DNA of 64,000 nucleotides from Halobacillus sp. A5 (GCF_024189315.1 NZ_JAIZEO010000003.1:434001-498000); one strand, 5' to 3'; positions 1 through 9,103 are shown, numbered from the stretch's first letter. Program-made: numbers and translations. Notes: a model not told the origin generated them from the letters alone.

Positions 1-104
1 AAAAAGTAGGGAATCATTACACAAGCAAGACAGGATTAGAAGCGGAATTTTATAGTGTTGAAGCAGGGGACGGAGCAAAAATACTTAAAGAGGGGCTGTT
101 GTAA
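1..104 (+). CDS. galK: galactokinase, C-terminal end (partial)
   Basis: Only the last 33 codons of this gene lie in the window, read in the frame that starts at base 3 and ends with TAA at 102-104. The visible tail carries a GLEAEFY...VEAGDGA pattern, which is typical of the end of GHMP-family galactokinases (last strand and helix). GalK phosphorylates galactose to galactose-1-phosphate, the substrate of the GalT encoded just downstream. The stop codon is one base before the galE start, so galK-galE-galT is almost certainly one operon. The identification rests on a short stretch plus context, so it is good but not certain. Confidence 0.75.
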   Translation, partial: KVGNHYTSKTGLEAEFYSVEAGDGAKILKEGLL

Positions 105-105
105 A

Positions 106-1095
106 ATGAGCGTACTTGTATGTGGAGGTGCCGGCTATATAGGTAGTCATGCAACAGCAAAATTGTTGGATCAGCAAAAAGAAGTTGTAGTGATAGATAA
201 CCTGCAGACCGGTCATAAGCAAGCTGTACTTAAAGACGCAGTTTATTACCATGGGGATTTACGTGATACGTCATTTCTAAGAGACGTTTTTGAAAGAGAA
301 AGTATTGAAGATGTTATTCACTTTGCTGCAGATTCTCTAGTGGGAGAAAGTGTGGAGAAACCTCTTCAATATTACGATAACAATCTCGGAGGGGCGGTCT
401 CTCTCTTAAAAGTAATGGGGGAATTTAACGTAAAAAGGATTGTATTTTCTTCTACGGCTGCTGTTTATGGGGAACCTGAGCAAATTCCTATTCTCGAGGA
501 AGCCAAAACAAATCCAACTAATCCTTATGGTGAAACAAAACTAGCTGTGGAGAAAATGTTGAAGTGGGCAGAAGAAGCATACGGACTCCAATATGTAGTC
601 CTTCGATATTTTAATGTGGCAGGGGCGGATCCCAAAGGAAGAGTAGGAGAAGATCATCGGCCGGAAACGCATCTGATTCCACTCATACTCCAGGTACCTT
701 TAGGCTTGCGGAACAAAATTTATATATTTGGAGACGATTATGACACAAAAGATGGTACATGCATCCGGGATTATATTCATGTAAACGACTTAGTAGATGC
801 CCACTTATTAGCAATATCAAAGCTGCAGCAATCGGAAAAGAGTGCTGTCTATAACTTAGGGAATGGGCTCGGGTTCACAGTTCAGGAGGTTATTGAAGCT
901 GCCAGAAGGGTTACTAAGCATGAGATTCCCGCAGAAACAGCCCCCCGGCGGCCAGGCGACCCAGCTCAATTAGTTGCTTCTTCAGATAAAGCGATGAGTG
1001 AACTTGGGTGGGAACCTCAATATAGTGAGCTTGATAAAATTATTTCTCATGCGTGGACATGGTTTCAAAAACACCCACGAGGCTACCATGAATAG
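106..1095 (+). CDS. galE: UDP-glucose 4-epimerase
   Basis: An extended short-chain dehydrogenase of 329 residues that interconverts UDP-galactose and UDP-glucose in the cytoplasm (Leloir pathway; it also supplies UDP-Gal for surface polymers). The N-terminal NAD-binding motif GGAGYIGS is at residues 6-13, an SSTAAVYG strand supplies the catalytic Ser, and YGETK is the Tyr-x3-Lys active site. The C-terminal RRPGDPA motif contacts the nucleotide. An upstream in-frame start at base 55 would add 17 residues overlapping galK; I chose the ATG at 106 because GAGGGG lies 10 bases upstream and the protein then begins at the Rossmann strand. It is tightly coupled to galK and galT. Confidence 0.95.
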   Translation: MSVLVCGGAGYIGSHATAKLLDQQKEVVVIDNLQTGHKQAVLKDAVYYHGDLRDTSFLRDVFERESIEDVIHFAADSLVGESVEKPLQYYDNNLGGAVSLLKVMGEFNVKRIVFSSTAAVYGEPEQIPILEEAKTNPTNPYGETKLAVEKMLKWAEEAYGLQYVVLRYFNVAGADPKGRVGEDHRPETHLIPLILQVPLGLRNKIYIFGDDYDTKDGTCIRDYIHVNDLVDAHLLAISKLQQSEKSAVYNLGNGLGFTVQEVIEAARRVTKHEIPAETAPRRPGDPAQLVASSDKAMSELGWEPQYSELDKIISHAWTWFQKHPRGYHE

Positions 1096-1104
1096 GAGGT
1101 CATC

Positions 1105-2619
1105 ATGGAAATCTATCAAAATATTGATCGGCTTGTAAGCTACGGACTTCAAAAAGGTTTGATTTCAGTATGGGATGTAGACTATATTCGCAATGCTTAC
1201 TATCGGCTATTTTCACTGAATGGACAATTAGGGTGTACAAAAGAAGCGGTAGAAATCGATTCACCTGTTCCTATTATAAAGGAGATGCTCCGTTATGCTG
1301 ACAATGAGAATATAATTGACGGCAGCTCGGTTACCGAATGTGATTTATTCGATGCTAAAATCATGGATATAATTACTCCGTCCCCATCAGAAGTGATTAA
1401 AGGGTTCTACAAAACGTACGAAAATGCAGGTGCTATAGAAGCAACAAAGCGGTTTTATGAACGATCAAAGGAGGTTTACTATATAAGGACAGACCGTATT
1501 GCGCAGAACTTGCATTGGTTTAGTCACACAGACTATGGAAATCTTGAAATTACTATAAACTTATCAAAACCTGAGAAAGATCCGAAGGCTATTGCAGCTG
1601 CCAGGTCAGGCAATGAACATAGTTATCCAGAGTGTCTACTATGTAAAGAAAATGTAGGGTACCCTGGTCGGATGGATCACCCTGCCAGAGATAATCATAG
1701 AATTATTCCGATTGAATTGACAGAAGAGCGTTGGTTCCTTCAATTTTCACCGTATGTATATTACAACGAGCACGCTATTGTTTTCTCCAGAGATCATCGT
1801 CCAATGAAAATATCCAAAGAAGGATTTAATCGCCTGTTGAGTTTTACAGAACAATTTCCACACTATTTCATAGGCTCAAACGCAGATTTGCCAATTGTGG
1901 GAGGATCTATTCTTAGTCACGACCATTTTCAGGGAGGGAACCATGAATTTCCTATGGCTAAAGCCACTGTAGAAGAAACTTTTGAAGTTCAAGAATTTGA
2001 AGATGTACAACTCGGGATTGTTAAATGGCCGATGTCTGTTCTAAGGCTCAGGGGAACTGATAAAGGACAAGTGACTGAGCTTGCAAGCCGGATTCTAGAC
2101 TCATGGAGATTATATAGTGATGAAACTGCCGGCATTAATGCGGAGAGTAAAGGTGTTCCACACAACACAATTACCCCGATAGCTCGTTTCAAAGACGACA
2201 GCTTTGAATTGGATCTTGTCTTAAGGAATAACCGCACAAGTGATCAACATCCTTATGGAATCTTCCATCCTCATGAAGAAGTTCATCATATTAAAAAAGA
2301 AAATATCGGGCTCATTGAAGTAATGGGGCTGGCTGTACTGCCGGGAAGACTAAAAGAGGAAATTGATCTATTAGCATTTTACCTTAGTAAGGATCAATGG
2401 AAAGAAGCAGAACATGATGACCATACAGCAAAGCATGTAAACTGGGCTCGCCAATTACTGGGGCAAGAATCTGGTGCATGCTTTAATGAAAAAAAACTAA
2501 AGCGTCTTTTAAATGAAGGGATCGGGCAGAGGTTTTCAACCGTGTTAGAACACGCCGGGGTCTTCAAACGAACTGACCAAGGCGGAAAAGCTTTTAGAAG
2601 ATTTGTTCACCAATTATAG
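1105..2619 (+). CDS. galT: galactose-1-phosphate uridylyltransferase (type 2, Bacillus form)
   Basis: Transfers UMP from UDP-glucose to galactose-1-phosphate, giving UDP-galactose and glucose-1-phosphate; the latter can feed PgcA and UDP-glucose synthesis. The 504-residue length matches the long Firmicute class of GalT rather than the approx. 350-residue E. coli class. A cysteine pair (CLLCKEN) lies near residue 180 and an SHDHFQGG histidine motif near residue 272, both characteristic of this family. The start has a GGAGG ribosome site nine bases after the galE stop codon, consistent with one transcript. No transcription terminator is evident directly after it; the following sequence is a decayed gene. 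Confidence 0.95.
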   Translation: MEIYQNIDRLVSYGLQKGLISVWDVDYIRNAYYRLFSLNGQLGCTKEAVEIDSPVPIIKEMLRYADNENIIDGSSVTECDLFDAKIMDIITPSPSEVIKGFYKTYENAGAIEATKRFYERSKEVYYIRTDRIAQNLHWFSHTDYGNLEITINLSKPEKDPKAIAAARSGNEHSYPECLLCKENVGYPGRMDHPARDNHRIIPIELTEERWFLQFSPYVYYNEHAIVFSRDHRPMKISKEGFNRLLSFTEQFPHYFIGSNADLPIVGGSILSHDHFQGGNHEFPMAKATVEETFEVQEFEDVQLGIVKWPMSVLRLRGTDKGQVTELASRILDSWRLYSDETAGINAESKGVPHNTITPIARFKDDSFELDLVLRNNRTSDQHPYGIFHPHEEVHHIKKENIGLIEVMGLAVLPGRLKEEIDLLAFYLSKDQWKEAEHDDHTAKHVNWARQLLGQESGACFNEKKLKRLLNEGIGQRFSTVLEHAGVFKRTDQGGKAFRRFVHQL

Positions 2620-2982
2620 GGAACACTCGCATATTGAAGTTCCTCAGGTCAGAGTAGTGTGATGAATGTAGAGAACGGAAGCAAGCATTTAAGGGGAAGG
2701 GAAGCTGTCATTCTTACCCTTTTACTAACTCTCATAGCGATGGAACCCGTATCAACTTAGCAAAACTGGAACTGTTAGAGGAGGGGAGGGTCGAATAAAT
2801 AGGAAAATCACTTAGAATTTCCTGTAGATAAAGTACCGTATCTTGGAATATGGAAGACACGGGGCGGATACAGGGGAGATCATATTATTGCACTTGAACT
2901 ATGCACAGGGGTCTGCGATGATGTCTATATTGCTGAGAAAATCGGAAAGGCATCCAAGATTCCCGCACATGGAACGTTCTAA
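2620..2982 (+). pseudogene. decayed aldose 1-epimerase (mutarotase) remnant
   Basis: No intact frame exists here, but translation gives two adjacent fragments in different frames. One (about 2729-2799) encodes a SDGTRINLAKLELLEEG-type stretch. The other, ending at TAA 2980-2982, encodes VPYLGIWKTRGGYRGD, then a IALELCTGVCDD stretch and KIPAHGTF. The PYLGIW...GG...G and ALEPxTG...G patterns belong to the C-terminal half of aldose-1-epimerase-like proteins, which commonly accompany gal genes. A frame change plus an in-frame TAG near 2795 separates the pieces, and the N-terminal half is absent. I infer a former galM-type gene at the operon end, now inactive. A sequencing error alone would not explain the missing first half. 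Confidence 0.65.
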
Positions 2983-3097
2983 TGGACTTTCGATATAAGG
3001 GTAGGAGGAGCATAAAATTCCCTCCTGATGCCGATTATTATCTAGAACGCCTTTATTATATGACTGGGATTGGATTATATAGTGTGGGCATTGAAGA

Positions 3098-3152
3098 AGG
3101 GCTGGGACAAAATGAGACTTTCTTTGATTACTATCGTTTTGTCCAGCCTTTT
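3098..3152 (-). terminator. hairpin terminator, likely for the FrnE-type gene
   Basis: AGGGCTGGGACAAAA (3098-3112) is complementary to TTTTGTCCAGCCTTTT (from 3137), giving an approx. 12-bp stem with a 24-base loop, just after the minus-strand stop at 3158. T-runs are weak on both strands. The GCTGGGACAAAA arm resembles a dispersed hairpin family seen in many Firmicute genomes. Confidence 0.5.
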
Positions 3153-3157
3153 GTAAT

Positions 3158-3793
3158 TTACTGTTCTTCCAATGCTTTTTTTAGACTGTTTGTAAACACC
3201 TCTGGAGGCTGTGCACCGGAAATAGCATATTTTCGATTAATAACAAAGAAAGGAACCCCTTGCACACCGATTTCTTGAGCTTCCTCTTCTTCACGTCGGA
3301 CTTGATTCATATAAGATTCATTACTCAATGCTTCATTAACGATTCGCGAATCTAATCCTGCGTGTGAGGCTGTTTCCATTAGGGTATTTTCATCTCCTAC
3401 GTCTCTTCCCTCAGTGAAAACGGCACGAAATAATATTTCTTGCATATCTTTTTTTAATTCGTAACGCTCAGCAATCTTAGAAACGATATGTGCTTTGAAT
3501 GTATTTGTGGGAACCATCCGGCTGAATTGAAAATCTAAACCGGCTTCAGATGCCTGTTGAGACATTTGACTAGTCATCTCTTTTGCTTCACTTATACTTT
3601 TTCCATATTTCTTCGATAGTTTTTCTTCAATTGATATCCGCGTATTAACGGGCGCTTCCGGGTCAAGCTCGAAGCTTTTATAAACCACTTCGACCTTTGA
3701 GTCAGGTGGAAGGGTTAAAAGAGCCTGTTCTAACCTCCGCTTCCCGATATAGCAAAAAGGACAAACAAAATCTGACCAAACTTCAATTAGCAT
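3158..3793 (-). CDS. DsbA/FrnE family thiol oxidoreductase
   Basis: A 211-residue thioredoxin-fold protein. The active-site CPFC is at residues 11-14, directly after the first beta strand, an insertion of helices follows (residues 60-150), and a cis-Pro region GVQGVPFFV lies near residue 177, as in the FrnE/2-hydroxychromene isomerase-like branch of DsbA. There is no signal peptide, so it acts in the cytoplasm; its substrate is not predictable, although relatives are linked to disulfide and oxidative stress. An AGAGGTGA ribosome site precedes the ATG. It stands alone, convergent with the galT remnant and divergent from the secreted nuclease, across a 221-base AT-rich gap that should hold both promoters. 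Confidence 0.88.
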   Translation of the reverse strand: MLIEVWSDFVCPFCYIGKRRLEQALLTLPPDSKVEVVYKSFELDPEAPVNTRISIEEKLSKKYGKSISEAKEMTSQMSQQASEAGLDFQFSRMVPTNTFKAHIVSKIAERYELKKDMQEILFRAVFTEGRDVGDENTLMETASHAGLDSRIVNEALSNESYMNQVRREEEEAQEIGVQGVPFFVINRKYAISGAQPPEVFTNSLKKALEEQ

Positions 3794-4014
3794 ATTAATT
3801 CACCTCTGTATTTTATTCTAGTCGGAATAATAAAAAAATGCGATAACTTCGATTACATAAACCCTAATTTCCAGTGTAGAAATTAGTCTTATTTACACAT
3901 GATAATTGTATGATTCTGTAATTTTTACAATTTTACAATAATTATTACGTTAATTTAATTTATACTTATGGGAATAGTAATTACTTTACTAAATTTTGAA
4001 GGAGGAAGAAAAAT

Positions 4015-7000
4015 TTGAAAAAGAAAGCAGTACTTACCAGTATAGCTGCTGTACTGGCTTTGAGTCCATTTTCGAGCTCTTTTCCCACAGCCCAGGCAGA
4101 AACCAACGATCAGGCGGATGAATTATTTTTTTCTGAGTACATAGAAGGAAGCAGTTTTAATAAAGCGGTGGAAATTTATAACGGTACAGGTGAAGATGTC
4201 GATTTAGCAGATTATGAGATTGAACTTTATTCCAATGGATCTAGTGAAGCGACGGGCAGTTTTGATATGGAAGGTATGTTGGAAAATGGAGATGTTTTTG
4301 TTACAGCAAATAGTCAGGCCGGCGATGAAATCCTGGACGCAGCTGATGCCACGAACAACTCAGCCGTTAACTTTAACGGTGACGACCCCCTGGTATTAAA
4401 GAAAAACGATGAGGTAGTGGATTCAATAGGTCAGATTGGAAGTAACGATGAATTCGGAAGTGATGTCACTCTTATTCGGAAGGAAGAAGTTAAAAATGGT
4501 GACACCAATCCAGATGATGAATTTTCCGGTTCAGAAGAATGGAACAGCTATGCAGCGGATACTTTTGATTACTTAGGAACATATGAGTTGCCTGAAACGG
4601 AACCTGTTGAGCTGCAGACAATTGAAGAAGCCAGAGGATCAGAACCGGGCTCTACGGTAAAAGTTGAGGGGACAGTGACAGGAGCCTTTGATACAGGCGG
4701 TCAGACTAATTATTATATCCAGGATGATACAGCAGGTATCATCGTCCGGGTCCCCGGCAACCCAGTGAATACAGGAGATCAAATCACAGTCTCTGGAGAA
4801 TTTTCAGACTACTATGGGATGCAGCAAATCCTTGCTTCTTCAGCGAATATGGAAATAGTGGAATCTGGTGCTGGGGTTCCAACTCCTCAAACTGTTACTT
4901 CTAATCAATTTGCAGATGATCAAGGAGAAGAAATAGAGGGAGAACTTGTAAGGGTAGAGGATGTGGAAGTTCTTTCTAAAAATAGTTATGGAGATTTTAC
5001 GGTAGAGGATGAAAACGGAGAATTTGTCATAACACCCGAAGATGAAAACTTACTTGAAATCGGTAGTTCGTACGAGCAAATCACAGGGGTGGTCAATTAC
5101 AGTTTTGAAGAATACAAGCTTGTTCCGCGAGACGAAAAAGATATAGTAGAAGTTGTGTTTGCAATTACTGCTAATCCCCAGCCCGGATCGATTGTAGAAG
5201 GTGGAGAGGTAGAGTTGAATACAGCGGAAGAAGGAGCAGCGATCCATTATACTACAGACGGTTCAACCCCTGACGCAGAAAGTCAAGTTTATGAAGAACC
5301 TATAACGATCGAAGAAGATACAACAATACAAGCCGTTGCAGTGCGGGAGAGTGGTGAGGTTAGTCCAGCAGCTGCTTTCTCTTATGAAGTTCTTACCCCA
5401 GTGGATGAAGTAGAAATTCATGACATCCAAGGAACAGGCCATACATCGCCTTATGAGGATGAGGTGGTTGAGAATGTAAGCGGAATAGTGACTAAGCTCG
5501 ACGGATCAAATGGATTTTATATGCAGTCTATCACCCCTGATAATGATGTGGCTACTTCTGAAGGAATATACGTATATAACCCGTCGCATGAGGTTGAAGC
5601 AGGTGATGAAGTGAGTATTGGAGGAGAAGTGACAGAGTGGCAGGAAGAAGGATACTCTGATGCTGATGATTTATTAACTACTCAAATTTCAGCTTCAGAT
5701 GTTGAAATACAATCCTCTGATAACCAAATTCCTGACCCTGTGGTTATTGGCAAAGACCGGGAACAGCCTACTGAAGTGATAGAGGATGACGACATGGAAT
5801 CCTTTGATCCGGAAGAAGATGGTCTGGACTTTTATGAAAGTCTCGAAGGTATGTTAGTTGCAGTGGAGGATGCCACTGTATCTGCGCCTATCAGCTATGA
5901 TGAGTTGTCAGTTTACGCTGACCCAAGTGAAGACCAATTGAAAACTCAGGCAAATGGACTGCTTATTTCCCCCGAAGACTATAATCCTGAAAGAATTATG
6001 TTTGATGTAGAGGGATTAGGGCTGGAAGCCGTCACGGGAGATCAGCTTGACGGAACAGCAGCAGGTGTTGTCAGCTACGATTACAGTAATTTCAAGATCC
6101 GCCCTGCCGAAGACTTCCCTGAACTAAGGGACGGTGACACAGCGCCCCAAGTTACTGAATTAGAAGGTACGGACGAGGAACTTTCTGTGGGCACATATAA
6201 CATGGAGAACTTTTCAGCTGAAACGAATCCAGATAAAGCTGAACGGATCGGGGATCAAATTGCAAATAATATGAAGGCCCCTGATATTGTAGGACTTGTT
6301 GAGGTCCAGGACAATAACGGTCCTGAAGATGACGGTACAGTAGAAGCTGATGAGAGCTATGAAGCGCTTATACAGTCGATCGAAGAAGCTGGTGGTCCAA
6401 GTTATGAATATACGGATATCGCACCTGAAGACAAAGTCGATGGAGGCCAGCCTGGAGGGAACATTCGTGTAGGGTATATTTATAATCCTGAGCGTGTTTC
6501 CCTTACAGATAAGACAGCTGGTGATGCTTCCACTGCTGTAGATGTAAATGAAGAAGGTCTTTCCCACAACCCTGGACGCATTGACCCTGACAATGAAGCA
6601 TTTGAGAATTCAAGAAAATCACTGGCTGCAGAGTTTGAATTTGATGGCGAAACGTTTATTTTAGTGAACAATCATTTTAATTCTAAAGGTGGAGATGATG
6701 CTTTGTTTGGTGCCTCTCACCCTGTAGAGTTGGGGAGTGAGGATCAGCGTATCCAGCAGGCAGAAATAATCAATGATTTTGTTCAGGAAGCAGAAGCTGG
6801 TGCAGAAGATGCCAATGTAGTAGTTATGGGGGATTTGAATGATTTTGAATTCTCAAACCCTTTACAGACTCTTAAAGGAAACGAGCTTGCAAACTTAATG
6901 GAGAATTTACCTTCAGAAGAACGATACTCTTACATTTACCAGGGGAATTCCCAAACCCTTGATCACATTTTAGTCAGCAATTCCTTGGAAGACAGAACGA

Positions 7001-7209
7001 AAATTGATGCTGTTCATATAAATGCTGACTTTTCAGAAGCAACTGGACGAGCCAGTGATCATGATCCTGTAGTGGCTCAAATAAATACGGCTAAACAAGA
7101 GGACAAGGACGAAGAAAAAGGGCATAATGGTAAAGCTAAAGGGCATGAGAAAGGGAAAGGAAAGGGGCACGAAAAAGGAAAAGGTGAAGGCCATAAGAAG
7201 CATCATTAA
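4015..7209 (+). CDS. secreted multidomain endonuclease/exonuclease (ExeM/NucH type)
   Basis: A 1064-residue exported nuclease starting at TTG with a strong GGAGG site. Order: signal peptide (residues 1-28, cleavage near AQA-ET); lamin-tail-like domain (about 35-190, EYIEGSSFNKAVEIYN); OB-fold repeats (about 200-370 and 480-700); a chitobiase C-terminal-like insert (about 385-465, IHYTTDGSTPD); and an endonuclease/exonuclease/phosphatase domain (about 725-1025) with GTYNMENF, LVEVQD, NNHFNSKGG, MGDLNDF and ASDHDPV motifs supplying the metal-binding and catalytic residues. The tail is an odd Gly/Lys/His-rich repeat (GKGKGHEKGKG), possibly for wall or DNA binding. The body is very acidic, as in halophile secreted proteins. 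It probably degrades extracellular DNA for phosphate or biofilm turnover. Confidence 0.9.
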   Translation: MKKKAVLTSIAAVLALSPFSSSFPTAQAETNDQADELFFSEYIEGSSFNKAVEIYNGTGEDVDLADYEIELYSNGSSEATGSFDMEGMLENGDVFVTANSQAGDEILDAADATNNSAVNFNGDDPLVLKKNDEVVDSIGQIGSNDEFGSDVTLIRKEEVKNGDTNPDDEFSGSEEWNSYAADTFDYLGTYELPETEPVELQTIEEARGSEPGSTVKVEGTVTGAFDTGGQTNYYIQDDTAGIIVRVPGNPVNTGDQITVSGEFSDYYGMQQILASSANMEIVESGAGVPTPQTVTSNQFADDQGEEIEGELVRVEDVEVLSKNSYGDFTVEDENGEFVITPEDENLLEIGSSYEQITGVVNYSFEEYKLVPRDEKDIVEVVFAITANPQPGSIVEGGEVELNTAEEGAAIHYTTDGSTPDAESQVYEEPITIEEDTTIQAVAVRESGEVSPAAAFSYEVLTPVDEVEIHDIQGTGHTSPYEDEVVENVSGIVTKLDGSNGFYMQSITPDNDVATSEGIYVYNPSHEVEAGDEVSIGGEVTEWQEEGYSDADDLLTTQISASDVEIQSSDNQIPDPVVIGKDREQPTEVIEDDDMESFDPEEDGLDFYESLEGMLVAVEDATVSAPISYDELSVYADPSEDQLKTQANGLLISPEDYNPERIMFDVEGLGLEAVTGDQLDGTAAGVVSYDYSNFKIRPAEDFPELRDGDTAPQVTELEGTDEELSVGTYNMENFSAETNPDKAERIGDQIANNMKAPDIVGLVEVQDNNGPEDDGTVEADESYEALIQSIEEAGGPSYEYTDIAPEDKVDGGQPGGNIRVGYIYNPERVSLTDKTAGDASTAVDVNEEGLSHNPGRIDPDNEAFENSRKSLAAEFEFDGETFILVNNHFNSKGGDDALFGASHPVELGSEDQRIQQAEIINDFVQEAEAGAEDANVVVMGDLNDFEFSNPLQTLKGNELANLMENLPSEERYSYIYQGNSQTLDHILVSNSLEDRTKIDAVHINADFSEATGRASDHDPVVAQINTAKQEDKDEEKGHNGKAKGHEKGKGKGHEKGKGEGHKKHH

Positions 7210-7222
7210 ATGGTAATGTGAT

Positions 7223-7263
7223 AAAGCCGAGTTTGATCAATTCGTTGATTGAACTCGGCTTTA
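7223..7263. terminator. bidirectional terminator between nuclease and RpiR regulator
   Basis: AAAGCCGAGTTTGATCAA pairs with TTGATTGAACTCGGCTTT around a TTCG tetraloop. The long, nearly perfect stem sits between two convergent genes and has A/T tracts on both sides. Confidence 0.85.
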
Positions 7264-7265
7264 CA

Positions 7266-8117
7266 TTACTGTTTATGGTCGATTGCAGCGCGGGAACGGT
7301 CTAAAGCTTCGATGACTTCATCGTAGTAGTTGGATACATAGGTCATAAACAACACATCAATGACATGAAGCTGAGCCAGCCGTGAAGAAGTTGCGGCGCT
7401 TCTTATCATGGCTTCTTCTGTTGGAGAAGTATATAAAGGGATATCTGCCATATGGGATAATGTTGTGGAACCGTACTTTGTAATGCTGATCGTTTTTAAA
7501 TGATTCTTTTTTGCCAGTTTCATGAATTGAACTGCTTCCTTTGTTTCTCCTGAAAATGACACTGCAATTGCTACATCATTGGAGGAAGCATTGGAAAGTG
7601 AAGTATAGGATAGGTGAGAATCTTGTAAATAGAAAGCGTAGCGGCCGGCACGCAGGAATTTTTGCTGGGCGTCATATGCTACCAGACCTGAAGCCCCGAC
7701 TCCAAATATGTGAACAGCGCCTGCGCGGTGTATTTCACTTACAGCTTGATCTACATCTTCCCGGCGCAGCATTTCTTCTGTTTCCTTCAATATTTGTATC
7801 CCGTTGTGCGTCATTTGTTCTATGATGCGGTGGGATGACTCGCCTTGGTCAATATCCCGGTATTCAATAGATGAAGGCTTTTGTACATCTCCAGCAATGC
7901 GCATCTTAAGTTCTTGAAAACCTTTTAAATCCAACGATTTACACAGTCTGATTACGGCAGCAGAGCTCGTACTGCTTTTCTCAGATAGTTCTTTTACCGT
8001 CATTGTAATAACAGATTCCGGGGAGGATAAAATGTATTGAGCAATTTTTCTTTCAGATGCAGGGAGGGACTTTTCAACACTTTTCAGCATAGACAGTCCG
8101 CCTGATATGTAGGACAT
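7266..8117 (-). CDS. MurR/RpiR family transcriptional regulator
   Basis: 283 residues with an N-terminal RpiR winged helix-turn-helix (residues about 8-80; ERKIAQYIL and SSAAVIRLCKSLDLKGFQELK) and a C-terminal SIS sugar-phosphate-binding domain (about 120-260; HIFGVGASG...KFLRAG and AIAVSFSGETKEAV). Such regulators sense phosphosugars, often N-acetylmuramic acid-6-P or GlcNAc-6-P. It is divergent from a BadF-type amino-sugar kinase with a 116-base shared gap that contains an inverted repeat suited to such a regulator. The product of the neighbouring kinase may be the ligand; this is inference. The start has an AAGGAGG ribosome site. Confidence 0.9.
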   Translation of the reverse strand: MSYISGGLSMLKSVEKSLPASERKIAQYILSSPESVITMTVKELSEKSSTSSAAVIRLCKSLDLKGFQELKMRIAGDVQKPSSIEYRDIDQGESSHRIIEQMTHNGIQILKETEEMLRREDVDQAVSEIHRAGAVHIFGVGASGLVAYDAQQKFLRAGRYAFYLQDSHLSYTSLSNASSNDVAIAVSFSGETKEAVQFMKLAKKNHLKTISITKYGSTTLSHMADIPLYTSPTEEAMIRSAATSSRLAQLHVIDVLFMTYVSNYYDEVIEALDRSRAAIDHKQ

Positions 8118-8182
8118 TATTGGCAGCCTCCTTGTAATTCAGCTTACATGCCTACTTTTATTATATGCTATAATGAAAAATA

Positions 8183-8202
8183 ATTTCAATATTAAATGAA
8201 AT
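8183..8202 (+). promoter_or_regulatory. candidate RpiR operator at the kinase promoter
   Basis: ATTTCA-N8-TGAAAT is an inverted repeat lying about 9 bases after an extended -10 (TGCTATAAT, hexamer 8169-8174) and before the kinase ATG at 8234, so a bound dimer would cover the start of transcription. Further TAATGAAA copies flank it. The sequence is seen; binding by the divergent regulator is inferred. Confidence 0.5.
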
Positions 8203-8233
8203 GTAATGAAAATAAGTTCTGGGGAGGAGTTAT

Positions 8234-9103
8234 ATGATAATTGGTATTGATGCGGGCGGAACAACGACTAAAGGAGCACTGATCAGCGGCGACAGACAAG
8301 TTCTTGCTGTATTTCACTCAGGTTTTGGTAATCCGCTCATTGATAAAGAAAAAGCCACAGCTCATATCAATGAAGTATTGCAAGCTTGTATTCAGGCAGC
8401 CGACCATCCCATTGTTCATGTAGTTATTGGAATGGCGGGATTCAGTACTGTGAAAGATCATTTTATAATCCCTGAAGAGTGGAGCAGACCATTTAAACTT
8501 ACGATCGTCAACGACGCAGAATTAGCATTAGAAGCAGGAATTCCAGAGGGTGACGGTATTCTTACAATTGCGGGAACCGGCTCTATACATATTGGGAAAA
8601 AGACAGGCAAAATTTATACTTCTGGCGGGTGGGGTCATCTGCTGGGTGATGAAGGAGGAGGCTATGATATAGGGAAAAATGCAATTAGGACAGTCCTTAA
8701 AGATCTCGAATCCCTGCATTCTGCAAGTGAATTCTCTAAGTCGCTTCTTAATCATATTAACTGTATTAATGCATCAGGAGTAAAGGCTTGGTTTTACGCT
8801 CAAGATAAAACTGCAATAGCCAGCCTATCCAAATTTGTAAGTGATATGGAAAAAGAAAAGAACGGGACGGCTGCTCATATTCTCCACTCTTCCTGCAAGT
8901 CATTAGTAACCCAAATCAAACGTTTATATCATAGGATGGAGATGACGACTGAAGCAAAGCTGGTAATGGCAGGGAGCATTCTGCAAACTAATGATTTTTG
9001 TTATACGATAATTGATGAGGAACTCCAAGGGATGTTTAAGGAAGTGAGCAGGCTGAATGAACCTGCTTATATAGGGGCTTATACAATAGCCGGATATAAA
9101 TAG
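8234..9103 (+). CDS. BadF/BadG/BcrA/BcrD-type ATPase, probable N-acetylglucosamine or related sugar kinase
   Basis: 289 residues of the actin-like ATPase fold. The phosphate-1 loop GIDAGGTTTKG is at residues 4-14, a TIVNDAELALEAG stretch holds the catalytic Asp near residue 95, the second phosphate loop ILTIAGTGSIHIG is at about 110-122, and GGWGHLLGDEGGGYDIG follows. The GDEGSG-type motif marks the GlcNAc kinase branch of the BadF family. It probably phosphorylates an amino sugar recovered from peptidoglycan, and its product could be the inducer of the divergent RpiR regulator. A GGGGAGGAG site precedes the ATG. No uptake system or etherase lies next to it, so the pathway context is incomplete. 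Confidence 0.85.
   Translation: MIIGIDAGGTTTKGALISGDRQVLAVFHSGFGNPLIDKEKATAHINEVLQACIQAADHPIVHVVIGMAGFSTVKDHFIIPEEWSRPFKLTIVNDAELALEAGIPEGDGILTIAGTGSIHIGKKTGKIYTSGGWGHLLGDEGGGYDIGKNAIRTVLKDLESLHSASEFSKSLLNHINCINASGVKAWFYAQDKTAIASLSKFVSDMEKEKNGTAAHILHSSCKSLVTQIKRLYHRMEMTTEAKLVMAGSILQTNDFCYTIIDEELQGMFKEVSRLNEPAYIGAYTIAGYK

Noticed and set aside
2982-3278. 98-codon plus-strand open frame after the epimerase remnant
   Set aside because: It has no convincing ribosome site and overlaps the 3' end of the FrnE-type gene and its hairpin; its composition looks like non-coding sequence.
6214-6671. Minus-strand frames inside the nuclease gene
   Set aside because: They are antisense shadows of the strongly conserved nuclease domain.
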